Origin: Glaciecola sp964195425 | GTDB taxonomy: Bacteria > Pseudomonadota > Gammaproteobacteria > Enterobacterales > Alteromonadaceae | Length of the DNA: 64,000 bases | Reading direction: 5' to 3' | Assembly: GCA_964195425.1 (NCBI GenBank) | Contig: CAXMOM010000034.1 | Span: forward strand, 4,585-68,584 | Part shown: positions 61,424-64,000 of the stretch, piece by piece | Layout of the letters: the number at the start of each line of letters is the position of its first letter | Numbering within the stretch: the stretch's first letter is position 1 | Translations under genes and position numbers: made by a program | The notes under the pieces: model-generated | The model's input: only the letters and a program-made list of their open reading frames with translations | Database searches by the model: none | What the model was told of the DNA's origin: nothing

Positions 61424-62557
61424 ATGGCAGAACAAGACGACTCCTTCGAAAAAACCGAGGAACCCACGCCCAAAAAACTCGAGGATGCTCGAAAGAAAGG
61501 TCAGCTTGCGCGTTCCAAGGAATTGGCGACCACTATGCTGCTAGTAGTTAGCGCCTGTGCGCTAATTGCCGTTGGTAAATCTATTGCCACCGCTATGTAT
61601 AGCATAACCGAGCGTTCTTTCACGCTGTCGCGCGATGAAACCTTTGATACAAACCATATGTTTCAAATACTCGATATGTCTGTTTCCAGAAGCGCTTGGC
61701 CGGTGTTTCTATTTATGGTGATTGCGATGATTGGGGCTATTTATGGCACAATTGCCCTAGGTGGATACAACTTTGCTTGGAGCTCAGCTGCGCCTAAAGG
61801 CAATCGACTTAGCCCAATGCAAGGGTTTAAGCGCATGTTTGGAGTTGACGCATTAGTAGAACTTATAAAAGGTATTGGCAAAGTGGTGGTTATTTCACTT
61901 ATGGCCTATATAGCACTAATTATTTTCAAAGATGAAGTTCTGCATTTAGATATAGAGCTCTATCCGATGAATATCTTCCATGCTTTGGATATGATTGAGT
62001 GGGCCTTTTTATTATTGTGTTGCGGCATGATACCCATCGCACTGTTGGATGTGCCGTATCAAAGCATCAAACACAACAATGAAATGAAAATGACCATGCA
62101 AGAGGTCAAAGACGAGCGTAAAAATGCCGAAGGCGACCCTATGGTTAAACAACGGGTTCGTAGAATCCAGTTCCAAGCATCAGCTAATAGAATGATGCAA
62201 GATGTGCCCGATGCCGACGTAATTGTCACCAACCCAACTCACTACTCGGTTGCTATTCAATATGATCAATTTGGTAACCGTGCTCCAGTTATGATTGCCA
62301 AAGGTTTAGATGAACTGGCCATGCACATAAGAAAGATTGGGAAGGCACACGATATTCCTATTGTGGAATCGCCAGCATTAGCACGTGCCATTTATTACGC
62401 TACTGAAGTGAATCATGAAGTGCCACAAAAACTATTTATGGCAGTGGCTCAGGTATTGGCGTATGTGTATCAATTAAAAGCGCATAAAGCGGGTAAAGGA
62501 AAGCGTCCTAAACCACTTAAGAAAGACTTCACCATCCCAACAGAACTGCGCCGTTAA
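61424..62557 (+). CDS. flhB: Export-gate specificity protein FlhB
   Basis: A 377-residue protein with four membrane helices in residues 1-215. The cytoplasmic domain carries the self-cleavage site NPTH at 270-273 (VIVTNPTHYSVAIQY), nearly the same position as in Salmonella (269). It switches export from hook to filament after FliK action. DDSFEKTEEPTPKKLEDARKKGQ at the N-terminus is standard. AAAGGTAGTG precedes the ATG. Confidence 0.97.
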   Translation: MAEQDDSFEKTEEPTPKKLEDARKKGQLARSKELATTMLLVVSACALIAVGKSIATAMYSITERSFTLSRDETFDTNHMFQILDMSVSRSAWPVFLFMVIAMIGAIYGTIALGGYNFAWSSAAPKGNRLSPMQGFKRMFGVDALVELIKGIGKVVVISLMAYIALIIFKDEVLHLDIELYPMNIFHALDMIEWAFLLLCCGMIPIALLDVPYQSIKHNNEMKMTMQEVKDERKNAEGDPMVKQRVRRIQFQASANRMMQDVPDADVIVTNPTHYSVAIQYDQFGNRAPVMIAKGLDELAMHIRKIGKAHDIPIVESPALARAIYYATEVNHEVPQKLFMAVAQVLAYVYQLKAHKAGKGKRPKPLKKDFTIPTELRR

Positions 62558-62616
62558 GCGCAAAAAGTCTATTGATTCGAGGTGCATGCGGGAAATTTTT
62601 GCCGTAAATCAAGAGT

Positions 62617-62632
62617 TGGCACAAGAGTTGTA
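62617..62632 (+). promoter_or_regulatory. Near-consensus sigma-54 site before flhA
   Basis: TGGCAC-AAGAG-TTGTA. The -24 box is perfect and the spacing correct, but the -12 GC reads GT. The start would be near 62643, 14 bases before the preferred flhA ATG. Vibrio flhA has its own sigma-54 promoter, which supports but does not prove this one. Confidence 0.45.
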
Positions 62633-62656
62633 AAGGACTCTATATCTGAACTCTAT

Positions 62657-64000
62657 ATGTCAAAAATTTGTTGTATGCAATTAGCCCAAGTATTCCAAAA
62701 AGTAGATAAAAACAAAATAAAGCACGTTTTTGGCGGTTTAGGTGCACCTATTGTTGTTCTCGCCTTAATGGGCATGGTGATTTTACCCATGCCACCTGTT
62801 TTGTTAGACGCCTTATTTAGCTTCAACATTGCCTTATCCCTCGTTATTATTTTGGTCTGCGTATTTACCGCACGGCCAGTCGACTTTGGTATTTTTCCTT
62901 TAGTGTTATTAGTAGCAACGGTATTAAGACTGGCGCTAAACGTAGCTTCTACGCGCATAGTGCTATTAAACGGCCACGAAGGCGGAGATGCCGCGGGTAA
63001 AGTAATACAAGCATTTGGTGAGGTGGTTATTGGCGGTAACTATGTGGTTGGTGTAGTGGTGTTTGCTATTCTACTTATTATCAACTTTAAGGTAGTTACC
63101 GCAGGTGCCGGACGTATTTCAGAAGTAAGCGCACGTTTTACCCTAGACGCTATGCCCGGTAAACAAATGGCGATTGATGCCGACCTAAACGCGGGCTACA
63201 TCGACGCAGACCAAGCACGTAAAAGACGCGCAGAAATAACCTCTGAAGCTGACTTTTACGGCTCAATGGACGGCGCATCAAAATTTGTAAAAGGCGATGC
63301 TGTTGCGGGCCTCTTTATTATGATGATAAATATAGTGGGTGGTTTATTCATTGGTATGTACCAGCATTCACTTAGCTTTAATGACGCAATGGAAGTGTAT
63401 ACGGTACTCACTATTGGTGACGGCTTAGTCGCTCAAATACCCTCGCTTTTGCTTTCGGTTGCTACCGCTATTATTGTGACTCGTGAAAACGATAGTCAAA
63501 TAATGGGCGATGAAATTCGTGAGCAGCTAGCAAATCGTAAAGCCTTATACATTACCGCAATTATCTTATTTATTATGGGCGTTGTGCCTGGTATGCCGCA
63601 TTTTGCTTTTTTATCTTTTGCAGCGGTCGTAGGCGGCTATGCATTTTACCGAGACGTCCAAAAGAAAAAACAAGATGAAGCCGCATTAAATTTAGAAAAA
63701 ATGCCTGAAGCAAGCACCGCCATTGGCGAAGTGAAGGAGCTAAGCTGGGACGACGTGCAGCCGGTGGACATTATAGGTTTAGAAGTAGGCTATAGACTTA
63801 TTCCTATGGTCGATAAATCTCAAGGTGGCGAATTGTTAAGCCGAATCAAAGGCGTACGTAAAAAATTATCTCAAGAGCTTGGCTTTTTGGTGCCGCCTGT
63901 CCACATTCGCGATAACTTAGATTTCTCCCCTAATGCATATAATATTTCCCTACTTGGCGTTAGCGTAGGTGATTCGCAAATTAGTCACGACAGCGAACTT
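62657..64000 (+). CDS. flhA: Export-gate protein FlhA (3' end outside window)
   Basis: 448 codons are seen and the frame is open at the window end; full FlhA has about 700 residues. The start ATG at 62657 (or in-frame ATG at 62675) follows a poor ribosome site. Membrane helices begin near residue 35. FPLVLLVATVLRLALNVASTRIVL and GRISEVSARFTLDAMPGKQMAIDADLNAG are the FHIPEP signature area. The cytoplasmic half begins near residue 330 with LSWDDVQPVDIIGLEVGYRLIP. It is the proton-driven export receptor for chaperone-substrate pairs. Confidence 0.95.
   Translation, partial: MSKICCMQLAQVFQKVDKNKIKHVFGGLGAPIVVLALMGMVILPMPPVLLDALFSFNIALSLVIILVCVFTARPVDFGIFPLVLLVATVLRLALNVASTRIVLLNGHEGGDAAGKVIQAFGEVVIGGNYVVGVVVFAILLIINFKVVTAGAGRISEVSARFTLDAMPGKQMAIDADLNAGYIDADQARKRRAEITSEADFYGSMDGASKFVKGDAVAGLFIMMINIVGGLFIGMYQHSLSFNDAMEVYTVLTIGDGLVAQIPSLLLSVATAIIVTRENDSQIMGDEIREQLANRKALYITAIILFIMGVVPGMPHFAFLSFAAVVGGYAFYRDVQKKKQDEAALNLEKMPEASTAIGEVKELSWDDVQPVDIIGLEVGYRLIPMVDKSQGGELLSRIKGVRKKLSQELGFLVPPVHIRDNLDFSPNAYNISLLGVSVGDSQISHDSEL

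Noticed and set aside
1..64000. CRISPR arrays, rRNA genes, complete insertion sequences, prophage genes
   Set aside because: None seen. No regular spaced repeats, no rRNA-like stretches, and only one transposase fragment without terminal repeats.

Overview
The window is a chromosome segment of a marine gammaproteobacterium, most likely of the order Alteromonadales (Glaciecola, Paraglaciecola or Alteromonas relatives). The evidence is a polar-flagellum gene set of the Vibrio/Shewanella/Alteromonas type: FlrA-FlrB-FlrC regulators, FlgT and FlgP, CheV and CheR beside flgA, and FlaG-FliD-FliS. Promoters of the sigma-54 and sigma-28 classes recur, and base composition is AT-leaning. The genus is an inference.

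Positions 1-6859 carry a MacAB-like export module: a truncated HlyD-type adaptor, an ABC ATPase, an 831-residue two-half FtsX-type permease, then a sigma-54-dependent response regulator and a membrane histidine kinase. Positions 6860-12500 are an accessory patch. It holds a fragment of an IS91-type transposase, the C-terminal stub of a zinc-type dehydrogenase/quinone reductase, a serine beta-lactamase-like lipoprotein gene with its catalytic core deleted, an exported amidohydrolase with a partner lipoprotein, and a seven-repeat FG-GAP beta-propeller protein. The patch ends at the 3' side of a tRNA-Arg(CCT) gene, a typical island insertion point.

From 12.8 kb to the end everything is motility. 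The blocks are flgT/flgP, flgA-flgM-flgN (minus strand), cheV-cheR, flgBCDE, flgFGHIJKL, a flagellin region, flaG-fliD-fliS-(fliT-like), a very large Maf-type flagellin glycosyltransferase with pseC and pseF, flrA, flrBC, then fliEFGHIJ, fliK, fliLMNOPQR, flhB and the start of flhA. The flagellin region has two full genes, one eroded gene and leader debris.

Regulatory logic can be read from the DNA. Canonical -24/-12 (sigma-54) sites precede flgP, flgB, flgF, flrB and fliE, with weaker ones before flgT, flgA, fliK and flhA. Canonical sigma-28 sites precede flgM, the first flagellin and the eroded third flagellin. FlrA would start flrBC and fliE, FlrC the middle hook/rod genes, and FliA the flagellins, with FlgM holding FliA in check until hook completion.

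The observations most worth checking are: a transcription terminator whose left arm lies inside the flrB sigma-54 promoter; inverted repeats that start at +11 of both the flgB and fliE transcripts; a decayed flagellin whose intact sigma-28 promoter probably serves flaG-fliD-fliS and the glycosylation genes; a Maf protein with a duplicated N-terminal half; and a pseudaminic acid set reduced to pseC and pseF in this window.
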